Assembly: GCA_017307865.1 (NCBI GenBank)
Contig: JAFKGE010000021.1
Coordinates: forward strand, 55,971 to 119,970
Direction of reading: 5' to 3'
DNA: 64,000 nucleotides
Source of the DNA: Burkholderiales bacterium
GTDB lineage: Bacteria; Pseudomonadota; Gammaproteobacteria; Burkholderiales; Burkholderiaceae_C
Shown here: one piece after another, positions 47,745 to 56,447 of the stretch
How the letters are laid out: each line of letters begins with the position of its first letter
Position numbering within the stretch: the first letter of the stretch is position 1
Program-made: the position numbers and the translations under genes
The notes under the pieces: generated by a model
The model's input: only the letters and a program-made list of their open reading frames with translations
Databases searched by the model: none
Told to the model about the DNA's origin: nothing

Positions 47745-48950
47745 TTACGCCAGCGCGGGCTCCTTCAAGCCCGCGGCTTCGCGCAGTGCCGCCGCCTTGT
47801 CGGTCTTCTCCCAGCTGAACTCGGGCTCGTCGCGGCCGAAGTGGCCGTAGGCGGCGGTCTTGCGGTAGATGGGGCGCAGCAGGTCCAGCATCTGGATGAT
47901 GCCCTTGGGGCGCAAATCGAAATGCTCGCGCACCAGCCGAGCGATCTGTTCGTCGGGGATCACGCCCGTGCCTTCGGTGTAGACGGTGATGTTCATCGGC
48001 TGCGCCACACCGATGGCGTAGGCGACCTGGATCTGGCACTGGCGCGCCAGGCCGGCGGCGACGATGTTCTTGGCCACGTAGCGCGCGGCGTAGGCGGCGC
48101 TGCGGTCCACCTTGGTCGGGTCCTTGCCGCTGAAGGCGCCGCCGCCGTGCGGGCAGGCGCCGCCGTAGGTGTCGACGATGATCTTGCGCCCGGTGAGGCC
48201 GCAGTCGCCCTGCGGGCCGCCGACGACGAAGCGGCCGGTGGGATTGACCAGGTAGCGCGTCTGCCTGAGCCACTCCTTGGGCAGCACGGGCTTGATGATC
48301 TGCTCCACCACCGCCTCGATGAAGCTGGCCTTCATCTTGGTGGCGCTTTCGCTCTGGTCGGGGCTGTGCTGGGTGGACAGCACCACGGTGTCGATGCTGT
48401 GCGGCTTGCCATCCTGATAGCGCATCGTCACCTGGCTCTTGGCGTCGGGGCGCAAAAAGGGCAGCGCGCCGCTCTTGCGCAGCTGCGCCTGGCGCTCGAC
48501 CAGGCGGTGCGCGTAGTAAATGGGCGCCGGCATCAGGGTGTCGGTCTCGTCGCAGGCATAGCCGAACATCAGACCCTGATCGCCCGCGCCGGTGTTCAGG
48601 TGGTCGTCGCTGGCGTGATCCACGCCCTGGGCGATGTCGTTGCTCTGCTTGTCGTAGGCCACCAGCACCGCGCAGCCCTTGTAATCGATGCCGTAGTCGG
48701 TGTTGTCGTAGCCGATGCGCTGGATGGTGTCGCGCGCCACCTGGATGTAGTCGACGTGGGCGTTGGTGGTGATCTCGCCGGCCAGCACGACCAAGCCGGT
48801 GTTGGTCAGCGTCTCGGCGGCCACGCGCGAGCGCGGGTCCTGCTCATAAATGGCGTCGAGAATCGCGTCGGAGATTTGGTCCGCCACCTTGTCCGGATGG
48901 CCCTCGGACACGGACTCGGAGGTGAAGAGAAAGCTGTTGGCCAGATCCAT
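47745..48950 (-). CDS. metK: S-adenosylmethionine synthetase
   Basis: A 401-residue methionine adenosyltransferase. It contains [31 protein letters not shown] and [19 protein letters not shown]. It makes SAM from methionine and ATP. The 5' leader on the minus strand contains a SAM-II type aptamer (about 49011-49066) and a possible hairpin that hides the GGAG ribosome site (CTCCA pairing with TGGAG at 48959-48963), so its expression is probably shut off by its own product. Confidence 0.98.
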   Translation of the reverse strand: MDLANSFLFTSESVSEGHPDKVADQISDAILDAIYEQDPRSRVAAETLTNTGLVVLAGEITTNAHVDYIQVARDTIQRIGYDNTDYGIDYKGCAVLVAYDKQSNDIAQGVDHASDDHLNTGAGDQGLMFGYACDETDTLMPAPIYYAHRLVERQAQLRKSGALPFLRPDAKSQVTMRYQDGKPHSIDTVVLSTQHSPDQSESATKMKASFIEAVVEQIIKPVLPKEWLRQTRYLVNPTGRFVVGGPQGDCGLTGRKIIVDTYGGACPHGGGAFSGKDPTKVDRSAAYAARYVAKNIVAAGLARQCQIQVAYAIGVAQPMNITVYTEGTGVIPDEQIARLVREHFDLRPKGIIQMLDLLRPIYRKTAAYGHFGRDEPEFSWEKTDKAAALREAAGLKEPALA

Positions 48951-49010
48951 TGAATAAACTCCAGTCGTTTGAACACCTGCGTTGCCAAACCGGTTGGAGC
49001 TCTGGCGAAC

Positions 49011-49066
49011 GCTTTAGCAGAGTTGTTTAACGTCGCCCTGCAAGTAGTTCCATAACTCAGCGACCC
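49011..49066 (-). promoter_or_regulatory. SAM-II riboswitch aptamer upstream of metK
   Basis: Read on the minus strand, P1 is GTCGC (49060-49064) pairing with GCGAC (49032-49036). The loop opens with GAGTTA, ends in TTGCAG and is followed by ACGTTAAACAA and TGCTAAAG, which match the conserved parts of the SAM-II consensus (CTGA-TT, TTGCA, ACGTTAAACAA, GCTAAA). The loop GAGTT (49054-49058) can pair with AACTC (49020-49024) to form the pseudoknot. A TAAAAT -10-like hexamer lies at 49071-49076, which would place the RNA start at the aptamer edge. Confidence 0.85.
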
Positions 49067-49086
49067 CGCAATTTTAGTCCTTTCCC

Positions 49087-49920
49087 ATGCTGGCCTTGTA
49101 TCGCCTTGCGTCGAAGTGGCCTTTGGGCCTGCTGCACGCCCTGGGCGCGCTGCTGGGCTGGCTGACCTGGCTGGCCTCGCCCACCTACCGGCGCCGCTTT
49201 GCCCAAAACTCGGCCCGCGCCGGCTACCGCTTTGCCCAGGTGCGCGCCGCGGTCGCCCACGCCGGACGCATGGCACTGGAAACCCCGCGCCTGTGGTTCG
49301 GCGCGCCCGTGCCGGTGCAGTGGGACGGCCCCGAACTGATCGAGGCCGCCTACGCCGCCGGCCACGGCATCGTCTACCTGACGCCGCACATGGGCTGCTT
49401 CGAGATCACGGCCCAGGGCGCGGCCCTGCGCTTCGGCGCCACGCACGGGCCCATCACCGTGCTGTACCGCCCGGCGCGCCAGGCCGCGCTGGCCCAGGTG
49501 CTGGCCACGGCCCGCCAACGCGAGGGCCTGGAAACGGCACCCACCACGCTGACCGGCGTGCGCCAGATGATCCGCGCGCTGCGCGCCGGCCAGGCCGTGG
49601 GCCTGCTGCCCGACCAGGTGCCGCCCGAGGGCCAGGGCCTGTGGGCGCCGTTTTTCGGCCAGCCGGCCTACACCATGACCCTGGCCGCGCGCCTGCTGCA
49701 GCAGACCGGCGCCACGCCGCTCTTGGCCTGGGGCGAGCGCCTGCCGCGCGCGCGCGGCTACTGCATCCACCTGCAGCCCTTTCCCGAAGCTCTCAGCAAC
49801 GACCTCGACACCGCCGTTGCCCAGATCAACCGCGCCATGGAGCAGCTCATCGCCCAAAACCCCGGCCAATACCTGTGGGGCTACGGCCGCTACAAGACGC
49901 CGCGAAAGGTCGCCTCATGA
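49087..49920 (+). CDS. LpxL/HtrB-type acyltransferase (first)
   Basis: A 277-residue membrane-associated acyltransferase of the lysophospholipid/lipid A family. It begins with one hydrophobic segment and has the catalytic H-x4-E in TPHMGCFEI, then VLYRPARQ, GLLPDQVPPEGQG and APFFGQPAYT. It probably adds a secondary acyl chain to lipid A. Its 5' end almost abuts the metK promoter region. It overlaps the next acyltransferase (ATGA), so both are made together. Confidence 0.9.
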   Translation: MLALYRLASKWPLGLLHALGALLGWLTWLASPTYRRRFAQNSARAGYRFAQVRAAVAHAGRMALETPRLWFGAPVPVQWDGPELIEAAYAAGHGIVYLTPHMGCFEITAQGAALRFGATHGPITVLYRPARQAALAQVLATARQREGLETAPTTLTGVRQMIRALRAGQAVGLLPDQVPPEGQGLWAPFFGQPAYTMTLAARLLQQTGATPLLAWGERLPRARGYCIHLQPFPEALSNDLDTAVAQINRAMEQLIAQNPGQYLWGYGRYKTPRKVAS

Positions 49921-50783
49921 CCACCGCCGCGCTGATGTTCTTCATGCGGCAGCTGGCGCGCCTGCCCCTGCCCGTGCTGCGCGCGCTGGGCGCCGGCGTG
50001 GGCCGCCTGCTGTACGCGCTGGCGCGCAAGCGCCGCCACATCGCGCACGTCAACCTGCGCCTGTGCTATCCGGATTGGAGCGAGGCGCGCTTGCAGGACG
50101 TGGCCCGGCGCAGCTTCGTGCTGTTCAGTCAGGCCTTGTTGGACCGCGCCTGGCTGTGGCACGCCCCGCCCGCCGTGGTGCGCCGGCGCCTGCGCATCAC
50201 CGGCGCCACCGAAGACCTCACGCGCCCCGGCGCCGTGGTCATGTTCGCCCCGCACTTCTACGGCATGGACGCCGGCGGCAGCGCCGTCATGGACCAGATC
50301 GAGCGGCCCGCCTGCACCATTTATTCGACCCAGAGCAGCGCCGCCGTCGACGCCTGGATGCGCGCCGGCCGCCTGCGCTTTGGCCAGGCCACGCTGCTGT
50401 CGCGCCAGGACGGTCTGAAACCCATCGTGCGCGCGCTGCGCGAGGGCCAGATGCTGTATTTGCTGCCCGACATGGACCTGGGCCCGCAGGAGTCGATCTT
50501 CGTGCCCTTCTTCGGCATCCCCACCGCCACCGTGCCCTCGCTGCCGCGCTTTGCCAAGCTGGGCGGCGCGCGCGTGGTGCCCGTCGTCACGCGCCTGACA
50601 CCCGATGGCTACGAAGTGCGCGTGCACCCGGCCTGGCAAGACTACCCCGGCAACGACGTGGCCGCCGACACCGCGCGCATGAACGCCGAGCTGCAGGCCT
50701 GGATCGACACCATGCCCGAGCAGTACTACTGGGTGCACAAGCGCTTCAAGACGCGGCCGGAGGGGGAGCCGTCGGTGTATTGA
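49917..50783 (+). CDS. LpxL/LpxM-type acyltransferase (second)
   Basis: A 288-residue paralogue of the preceding acyltransferase. The catalytic motif is H-x4-D in APHFYGMDAGG; YLLPDMDLGPQESIFVPFFG is the second family motif. With the first enzyme it would complete a two-step secondary acylation of lipid A. A repeat copy follows its stop. Confidence 0.9.
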   Translation: MTTAALMFFMRQLARLPLPVLRALGAGVGRLLYALARKRRHIAHVNLRLCYPDWSEARLQDVARRSFVLFSQALLDRAWLWHAPPAVVRRRLRITGATEDLTRPGAVVMFAPHFYGMDAGGSAVMDQIERPACTIYSTQSSAAVDAWMRAGRLRFGQATLLSRQDGLKPIVRALREGQMLYLLPDMDLGPQESIFVPFFGIPTATVPSLPRFAKLGGARVVPVVTRLTPDGYEVRVHPAWQDYPGNDVAADTARMNAELQAWIDTMPEQYYWVHKRFKTRPEGEPSVY

Positions 50784-50848
50784 AGCCCTTGATGGCTCTC
50801 GCGCCCGTCACATCTGCGCGAGCAGCTATCTATGTTGTAGCTTTTTGG
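50784..50848 (+). repeat. Short dispersed repeat, copy 10
   Basis: After the acyltransferase stop: AGCCCTTGATGGCTCTCGCG, CCCGTCACATCTG, then the core GCGCGAGCAGCTATCTATGT, followed by TGTAGCTTTTT, which can pair with the AGCTA of the core to give a weak hairpin with a T run. This copy could act as a terminator. Confidence 0.7.
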
Positions 50849-51098
50849 GCCATGCCAGATTCGACGACAACATCCGTCAGGCGGTTGTGAATGCGTTCAT
50901 TGTTTGCTCAAGGACTACGGCAATGGCATTGCTGGACTGAGTCGATCGCTAAACGCCACGGCCGAGGGACGAATCGACAGTTCCCCGCAATCTGAAGACC
51001 TGGCACCTTCACCGCGATGGCGGATGGGCTGGGCATGATGACGATGTCGATCTTTGACATTCCTTGATATAGTTTCATCATCTTTTCGGAGCCGTCTC
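50784..51098. other. Non-coding gap between acyltransferase and ParDE genes
   Basis: This 315-bp gap contains the short-repeat copy 10 in its first 65 bases. The rest has no gene I can support: the open frames are short and unlike known proteins. At the right end, TTGACA (51054) and TATAGT (51068) occur, but only eight bases apart, so they do not form one standard promoter. The gap may include remnants of a decayed gene. Confidence 0.55.
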
Positions 51099-51362
51099 AT
51101 GGGCATGAACGTCAATCTGACCCCTCAACTCGAAGACATGGTTCGGGCCAAAGTCAGCTCGGGCCTGTACGGCTCGGCCAGTGAGGTCGTTCGCGAGGCA
51201 CTGCGCCTGATGGAAGAGCAGGACCGCGTTCGCCAACTGAAGCTGGAAGAGCTGCGCTATCAAATCCGCAAGGGACTCGAGAGCGGCGCCGGCGAGCCAT
51301 GGGACGCGGGCGCGCTCAAGCAGAAGGCGCGTGCCCACCGTTCATCGCAAACCGCAGCGTAG
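51099..51362 (+). CDS. ParD-like antitoxin
   Basis: An 87-residue protein with a ribbon-helix-helix N-terminus: MNVNLTPQLEDMVRAKVSSG and YGSASEVVREALRLMEEQ, then a charged C-terminal tail that would bind the toxin. The start at 51099 is preferred, with a second ATG two codons downstream. The toxin gene starts directly after its stop. It likely represses the operon. Confidence 0.9.
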   Translation: MGMNVNLTPQLEDMVRAKVSSGLYGSASEVVREALRLMEEQDRVRQLKLEELRYQIRKGLESGAGEPWDAGALKQKARAHRSSQTAA

Positions 51363-51656
51363 ATGGCTCGTGTTACACGGCGTCCGCAGGCCGAGGTGGA
51401 CATCCTGGAAATCTGGGAATACATCGCGGCGGACAGTGTCGAGCAGGCCGATCGCTGGATCGACAAGCTGGATCGAAGCCTCCAGCTTTGGGCCACGCAG
51501 CCGATGATGGGGCGAGAACGCACCGAGCTGGCGGTCGGTTTGCGCAGCTTGCCTTTCGGGCGCTATGTCGTGTTTTTTCTTCCGCTCGAAGACGGTATCG
51601 ATGTCGTCCGGGTGATGCATGGCAGCCTCGACATCGAAGAGCGCTTTCACGAGTAG
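51363..51656 (+). CDS. ParE/RelE-type toxin
   Basis: A 97-residue protein with VTRRPQAEVDILEIWEYIAADS, LRSLPFGRYVVFF and VVRVMHGSLDIEERF, the order of motifs in ParE toxins (conserved Arg, YxxxF, and His/Gly near the C-terminus). ParE toxins poison DNA gyrase; RelE toxins cut mRNA; the sequence fits ParE better. It is directly adjacent to the antitoxin gene. Confidence 0.9.
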   Translation: MARVTRRPQAEVDILEIWEYIAADSVEQADRWIDKLDRSLQLWATQPMMGRERTELAVGLRSLPFGRYVVFFLPLEDGIDVVRVMHGSLDIEERFHE

Positions 51657-51709
51657 CAACACAAGGCGTTGCACATCAAACGTTCCACCTGGTTCATGCA
51701 ACGAACGTT

Positions 51710-51762
51710 TTGTCCGTTTGGCCGTACCACCAAAGCGCAAGCAGCTATCTATTCAAGAGCAA
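51710..51762 (+). repeat. Short dispersed repeat, copy 11
   Basis: GTCCGTTTGGCCGTACCACC is followed by AAAGCGCAAGCAGCTATCTA (core 51733-51748). The TAG stop of the convergent alpha/beta hydrolase gene (51749-51751) lies just after GCTAT. Confidence 0.65.
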
Positions 51763-52660
51763 CAAAGGCCTCGACCCGCCCCGCCACCGCCTCCGGCTGC
51801 TCATGCACCACCCAGTGCGTGGCGCCTGGCAGGCGCTGCAGCGTGAGCCGGGGCACGTAGTCTTCCAGGCCATCCAGCAACCCGGGCAGCAAGGCCTTGT
51901 CCTCCATGGCCCACAGCACCAGGGTCGGCACCTCGACGCGCACGCGCTCGGGCAGCGGCAGCGGGACGGCGTCGGCGGACTGCCCCGGCAGCGGCGGCTT
52001 GAGCGGGGTGACGCGGTACAGGTTGCAGCCGCCGGTGAGACCCCGGTCCCACACGTCGCGGTATTGCTGGCGCACGGCCTCGGTCAGCCAGCCGTGACCT
52101 GCGGCGCCCTCGCCCATGAGGGTGAAGAAGGGCCACAGGCGGCGGTAGTCGTCTGCTGCCAGCAGGGCCTCGGCGTCGGGCCGCGCCAAAAAATGCATGT
52201 AGGCGCTGGCCTGCTGCTGCGCCCGGTTGTGGCGCAGTTCGCGCGCAAAGGTGCCGGGGTGGGGCGAGTTGATGATGACCAGGCGCTCGACGCGATCGGC
52301 GTGCGCGTGCGCCGCGGCCCAGGCGAAGGCGCCACCCCAGTCGTGCGCGACCAGGGTGTGCACCTGGCCGCCCACGCCCTCTTGCGCGGCCAGCGCCATG
52401 ATGTCCTGCACCATCAGCGCCGGCTTGTAGGCGGCCACTTCGGCCGGGGCGCTGGACTTTTCAAAGCCGCGCAGGTTGGGCGCCACGCAGCGAAAGCCGC
52501 CGTGCGCGGGCTGGGCGAAGTGCTGCATCAGCGCGTCCCACACGAAGGCGCCTTCGGGAAAGCCGTGCAGAAACAGCATCAGCGGCCGCCCGCGCGCGCC
52601 GGCAGCGCGGCAGCTCAGGGTGATGCCGTGCGGCAGTGTGGCGTCGAAGGTTTCGATCAT
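51749..52660 (-). CDS. Alpha/beta hydrolase (epoxide hydrolase-like)
   Basis: A 303-residue hydrolase with LMLFLHGFPEGAFVWDALM (oxyanion HGFPE) and VAHDWGGAFAWAAA, where the nucleophile is Asp as in epoxide hydrolases and haloalkane dehalogenases, not Ser. The cap region and GATHWVVHEQPEAV (catalytic His) follow. The substrate is unknown. It overlaps the EngB gene (ATGA), and its stop lies at the edge of a dispersed repeat. Confidence 0.9.
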   Translation of the reverse strand: MIETFDATLPHGITLSCRAAGARGRPLMLFLHGFPEGAFVWDALMQHFAQPAHGGFRCVAPNLRGFEKSSAPAEVAAYKPALMVQDIMALAAQEGVGGQVHTLVAHDWGGAFAWAAAHAHADRVERLVIINSPHPGTFARELRHNRAQQQASAYMHFLARPDAEALLAADDYRRLWPFFTLMGEGAAGHGWLTEAVRQQYRDVWDRGLTGGCNLYRVTPLKPPLPGQSADAVPLPLPERVRVEVPTLVLWAMEDKALLPGLLDGLEDYVPRLTLQRLPGATHWVVHEQPEAVAGRVEAFVALE

Positions 52661-53355
52661 GCGGGCTCTTGGGCGGATGGGACCGGCGGCGGCGCATCGA
52701 CCAGGGCGCGCAACCACAGCGCCGCCGGCTCCACGCCCTGGCGCTTGAGGGCTGAAAACAGCATCACCTCGCCGCCACCGGCCTGCAGCCGCGCGATGGA
52801 CAGCGCCTTGGCCTGCTCGGCGCGGGTGAGCTTGTCGGCCTTGGTCAGCAGCACCAGAAACTTCAGCCCCTGCTCCACCCGCGGGCGGATCACGTCCAGC
52901 AGGGCCTCGTCCAGCTCCTTCAGGCCATGGCGCGGGTCGCACATCAGCACCACCGCGCGCAGGTTGGCGCGCGAGACCAGGTAGTTGGCCATCACGCGCT
53001 GCCAGCGCAGCTTGTCGGCCAGCGGCACGGCGGCGTAGCCGTAGCCCGGCAGGTCGGCCAGCACGGCGTCGGTCTGGCCTTGGCGGCCCAGGGCGAACAG
53101 GTTGATGTGCTGGGTGCGCCCGGGCTTGCGCGAGGCAAAGGCCAGTTGCGTCTGCTGGGTGAGCGTGTTGATGGCGGTGGACTTGCCGGCGTTGGAGCGG
53201 CCGACGAAGGCGATCTCGGGTGTGTCCAGCGCCGGCAGCTGGTCGAGCTGCGCGGCGGTGGTCAGAAAGCGCGCGGTGTGCAGCCAGCCCAGCGCCTGCC
53301 GGGTGGCGGCGTCGGCGTCAGGCCTGGAACGGGCGGGAGCGGGGCGAGGTGGCAT
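52657..53355 (-). CDS. engB: Ribosome biogenesis GTP-binding protein YihA/YsxC
   Basis: A 232-residue GTPase of the EngB family. P loop FVGRSNAGKSTAINTL, G3 DLPGYGYA and G4 TKADKL are present, with RKPGRTQHINLF as switch I. It helps assembly of the large ribosomal subunit. It is divergent from the cytochrome c4 gene, as in many relatives. The start at 53355 leaves about 100 bp for promoters in both directions. Confidence 0.96.
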   Translation of the reverse strand: MPPRPAPARSRPDADAATRQALGWLHTARFLTTAAQLDQLPALDTPEIAFVGRSNAGKSTAINTLTQQTQLAFASRKPGRTQHINLFALGRQGQTDAVLADLPGYGYAAVPLADKLRWQRVMANYLVSRANLRAVVLMCDPRHGLKELDEALLDVIRPRVEQGLKFLVLLTKADKLTRAEQAKALSIARLQAGGGEVMLFSALKRQGVEPAALWLRALVDAPPPVPSAQEPA

Positions 53356-53386
53356 GCGGCGGGCCAAGGTTATCCCCTTGCCGCGA

Positions 53387-53416
53387 TTGGGGCGTTGGGG
53401 CTGGCCATTGTAGAAT
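53387..53416 (+). promoter_or_regulatory. Possible promoter of the cytochrome c4 gene
   Basis: TTGGGG (53387-53392) and TAGAAT (53411-53416) are 18 bases apart, a weak sigma-70 match located about 50 bp before the start codon. Confidence 0.35.
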
Positions 53417-53466
53417 CGCGGGGCTAAACGTCCTCCGACTCCCACATTCAAAGAAGACGATCGCTC

Positions 53467-54087
53467 ATGAAGTCGCTTGCTGCCTTTTTGATGACCGCCG
53501 TGTTGGCCGCGTCCGCCTCGGCCGCCGATGCGCCCGCCGCCCCCGCCAAGCCCGACTTGGCCAAGGGCAGCGCCAGCTACGGCACGGTGTGTGCCGCCTG
53601 CCACGGCGCGGACGGCAACTCCACCGTGCCGCTGCAGCCCAATCTGGCGCAGCAGCACCCCGAGTACCTGCTCAAGCAGTTGCTGGACTTCAAGAACGGC
53701 ACCCGCAAGGACGCCATCATGCAGGGCTTTGCCGCCACGCTGAGCGAGCAGGACGCGCGCAACATCTCCTGGTGGCTGGCCTCGCAAAAGGAAAAGCCCG
53801 GCTTCGCCAAGGAAAAAGACCTGGTGATGCTGGGCGAGAAGATCTACCGCGGCGGCATGCAGGATCGGCACATTCCGGCCTGCGCCGGCTGCCACAGCCC
53901 CAACGGGGCGGGCATTCCCTCGCAGTACCCGCGCCTGTCGGGGCAGTACGCCGACTACACGGCCAAGCAGTTGGCCGGCTTTCGCGATGGCAGTCGCGGC
54001 AACAGCGCCACCATGCACGACATCACGCGCTACATGACGGACCGCGAGATCAAGGCGGTGTCGGACTACATCGCCGGCCTGCGCTGA
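53467..54087 (+). CDS. Cytochrome c4
   Basis: A 206-residue periplasmic dihaem cytochrome. A signal peptide (1-20) is followed by two haem sites, VCAACHG and CAGCHS, each with a distal Met ligand in the domain. It carries electrons from the bc1 complex to terminal oxidases. It is followed by a terminator and then by the cytochrome c assembly genes resB and ccsB, which attach its haems. Confidence 0.95.
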   Translation: MKSLAAFLMTAVLAASASAADAPAAPAKPDLAKGSASYGTVCAACHGADGNSTVPLQPNLAQQHPEYLLKQLLDFKNGTRKDAIMQGFAATLSEQDARNISWWLASQKEKPGFAKEKDLVMLGEKIYRGGMQDRHIPACAGCHSPNGAGIPSQYPRLSGQYADYTAKQLAGFRDGSRGNSATMHDITRYMTDREIKAVSDYIAGLR

Positions 54088-54129
54088 GGCGCGGAACACC
54101 GGCGCCCCGGCGCCAGTGTGCACGACGGC

Positions 54130-54166
54130 AACCGCGCCCGGCATGGCTTGGCGCGGTTTGTTTTTG
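54130..54166 (+). terminator. Rho-independent terminator after cytochrome c4
   Basis: AACCGCGCC (54130-54138) pairs with GGCGCGGTT (54150-54158), followed by TGTTTTT. It isolates the cytochrome gene from the resB unit. Confidence 0.87.
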
Positions 54167-54284
54167 CGGCTTCGCTGCCAGGAAGCCGCGGGTATGAAAT
54201 GAGGCGGCGGCCGGAACCTTGGCGGCCGCTGGCGGCTCCAAGGCTTCGGCCGTGGCGCTGGCTCACGGCAGGCATTGCGCACAC

Positions 54285-56447
54285 ATGACGGCATCGGCAG
54301 ACATCCACGGTTACACCCTTCGGCGCGGCGCCCCCGCCTTGCGCCAGGCGGTCGAGTTGCTGTCCTCGATGCGCTTTGCCATCGCGCTGCTCACCGTCAT
54401 CTGCATCGCCTCGGTGATCGGCACCGTGCTCAAGCAGCACGAGCCGGCCACCAACTACATCAACCAGTTCGGGCCGTTCTGGGCCGACCTGTTTCTCAAG
54501 CTCAAGCTCAACGCCGTCTACAGCGCCTGGTGGTTTTTGCTGATCCTGGCCTTTCTCGTCACCAGCACCTCGCTGTGCATCGCGCGCAACACGCCCAAGT
54601 ATCTGGCGGACATGCGCACCTACAAGGAAAACATCCGCGAGCAGAGCCTGAAGGCCTTTCACCACAAGGCCGAGGGTGATGTGGCCGGCGAAGACCCCGC
54701 GGCCAGCGCCCAGCGCATCGGCCAGCAATTGGCCGCCGGCGGCTGGAAGGTGCGCCTGCAGGAGCGTCCGCGCGAGGGCGGCGCCGGCTGGATGGTGGCG
54801 GCCAAGAAGGGCTCGGCCAACAAGATCGGCTACATCGCCGCGCACAGCGCCATCGTGCTGGTGTGCCTGGGGGGGCTGCTGGACGGTGACCTGTTCGTGC
54901 GCACCATGACCTGGCTGGGCGGCAAGTCGGTGTACAGCGGCGGCGGCTTCATCTCCGAGGTCAAACCCGAGCACCGGCTGTCCTCGGCCAACCCCACCTT
55001 CCGCGGCAACCTGGTGGTGTCGGAGGGCTCGCAGTCCAGCACCGCCATCCTCAGCCAGTCGGACGGCATCCTGCTGCAAGATTTGCCCTTCGCGGTCGAG
55101 CTGAAGAAATTCACCGTCGACTATTACTCCACCGGCATGCCCAAGCTGTTTGCCAGCGACATCGTGATCCACGATTTCGCCACTGGCGAGAAGCACCCCG
55201 CGCGCGTGGAGGTCAACCACCCGGTCAGCTACAAGGGCATCCAGATCTACCAGAGCAGCTTCGACGACGGCGGCTCGCACGTCACGCTGCGCGCGCTGCC
55301 GATGAACGGCAGCACCCAGAGCTTCACGGTCGACGGCACCATCGGCGGCTCCTCGCCCATCACCAACGGCAAGGACAAGATGACGCTGGAGTACACCGGC
55401 CTGCGCGTCATCAACGTCGAGAACCTGACCGACGCCACCAGCGGCAGCGCCACCGACGTGCGCCGCGTCGACCTGGGCCACGCGCTGAGCCAGCGCCTGG
55501 GCGCCGCCGACAAGAGCAGCACCGAGCGCAACCTGAAGAACGTCGGCCCCAGCATCTCATACAAGCTGCGCGACGCCTCGGGCCAGGCGCGCGAATACAA
55601 CAACTACATGCGCCCGATCAACATGGGCGAGGGCGTGCCGGTCTTCCTGCTGGGCGTGCGCGACACCGGCGCCGACTCCTTCCGCTACCTGCGCGTGCCG
55701 GCCGACGACCAGGATTCGATGGACGGCTTCATCCACCTGCTGGCGGCCCTGCACAACCCGGCCGAGCGCGCCCAGGCGGTGCAGCGCTACGTGGCCAAGG
55801 TGGTCGATCCCAAGCGGCCCGAGCTGGCCGAGCAGCTGACGGTGTCGGCCACGCGCGCGCTCGACCTGTTTGCCGGCGCCGGCCACGAAGCCAGCGCCAA
55901 GGGCGCGCCCCTGGCGGGCCTGCCGGCGGTGTCCAACTTCATCGAGAACGCCGTGCCGCCGGCCGAGCGCGAGCGCGCGGCCGAGGTGCTGCTGCGCATC
56001 CTGAACGGCAGCCTGTTCGAGCTGGACACGCTGGCGCGTGAGACCCACGGCCGCAAGCCCCTGAACGAGGCCGACGACAGCACGCGCCAGTTCATGACGC
56101 AGGCGGTGCTGGCGCTGTCGGACGCGCCGCTGTATCCCTCGCCGCTGGTGTTCGAGCTCGATTCGTTCACCCCGGTGCAAGCCAGCGTGTTCCAGGTGGC
56201 GCGCGCCCCCGGCAAGAACGTGGTTTATCTGGGCGCCACCTTGCTGATCCTGGGCGTCTTTGCCATGCTCTACATCCGCGAGCGACGCCTGTGGGTCTGG
56301 CTGACGCCCGACGGCGCGTCGGGCAGCCATGCCATGATGGCGCTGTCGTCCAACCGCAAGACGCTGGAAGCCGATCGCGAATTCGAACAACTGCGGCACC
56401 GCTTGCTGGCCGCACCCGCCGCCACCGATGGGGACTTGAAGACATGA
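54285..56447 (+). CDS. resB: Cytochrome c biogenesis protein ResB
   Basis: A 720-residue membrane protein of system II. The N-terminal hydrophobic pair (FAIALLTVICIASVIGTVL; WWFLLILAFLVTSTSLCIARN) and the late one (VVYLGATLLILGVFAMLYI) flank a large periplasmic domain. With CcsB it moves haem across the membrane and joins it to apocytochromes. The start at 54285 is chosen because the family begins just before the first membrane segment. It overlaps ccsB (ATGA). Confidence 0.95.
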   Translation: MTASADIHGYTLRRGAPALRQAVELLSSMRFAIALLTVICIASVIGTVLKQHEPATNYINQFGPFWADLFLKLKLNAVYSAWWFLLILAFLVTSTSLCIARNTPKYLADMRTYKENIREQSLKAFHHKAEGDVAGEDPAASAQRIGQQLAAGGWKVRLQERPREGGAGWMVAAKKGSANKIGYIAAHSAIVLVCLGGLLDGDLFVRTMTWLGGKSVYSGGGFISEVKPEHRLSSANPTFRGNLVVSEGSQSSTAILSQSDGILLQDLPFAVELKKFTVDYYSTGMPKLFASDIVIHDFATGEKHPARVEVNHPVSYKGIQIYQSSFDDGGSHVTLRALPMNGSTQSFTVDGTIGGSSPITNGKDKMTLEYTGLRVINVENLTDATSGSATDVRRVDLGHALSQRLGAADKSSTERNLKNVGPSISYKLRDASGQAREYNNYMRPINMGEGVPVFLLGVRDTGADSFRYLRVPADDQDSMDGFIHLLAALHNPAERAQAVQRYVAKVVDPKRPELAEQLTVSATRALDLFAGAGHEASAKGAPLAGLPAVSNFIENAVPPAERERAAEVLLRILNGSLFELDTLARETHGRKPLNEADDSTRQFMTQAVLALSDAPLYPSPLVFELDSFTPVQASVFQVARAPGKNVVYLGATLLILGVFAMLYIRERRLWVWLTPDGASGSHAMMALSSNRKTLEADREFEQLRHRLLAAPAATDGDLKT

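Noticed and set aside
51054..51073. TTGACA and TATAGT before parD as one promoter
   Set aside because: The hexamers are only eight bases apart, too close for a sigma-70 promoter; each may be chance.
50915..51115. Minus-strand 66-codon frame upstream of parD
   Set aside because: No ribosome site, no recognisable motif, and it overlaps the parD start region.
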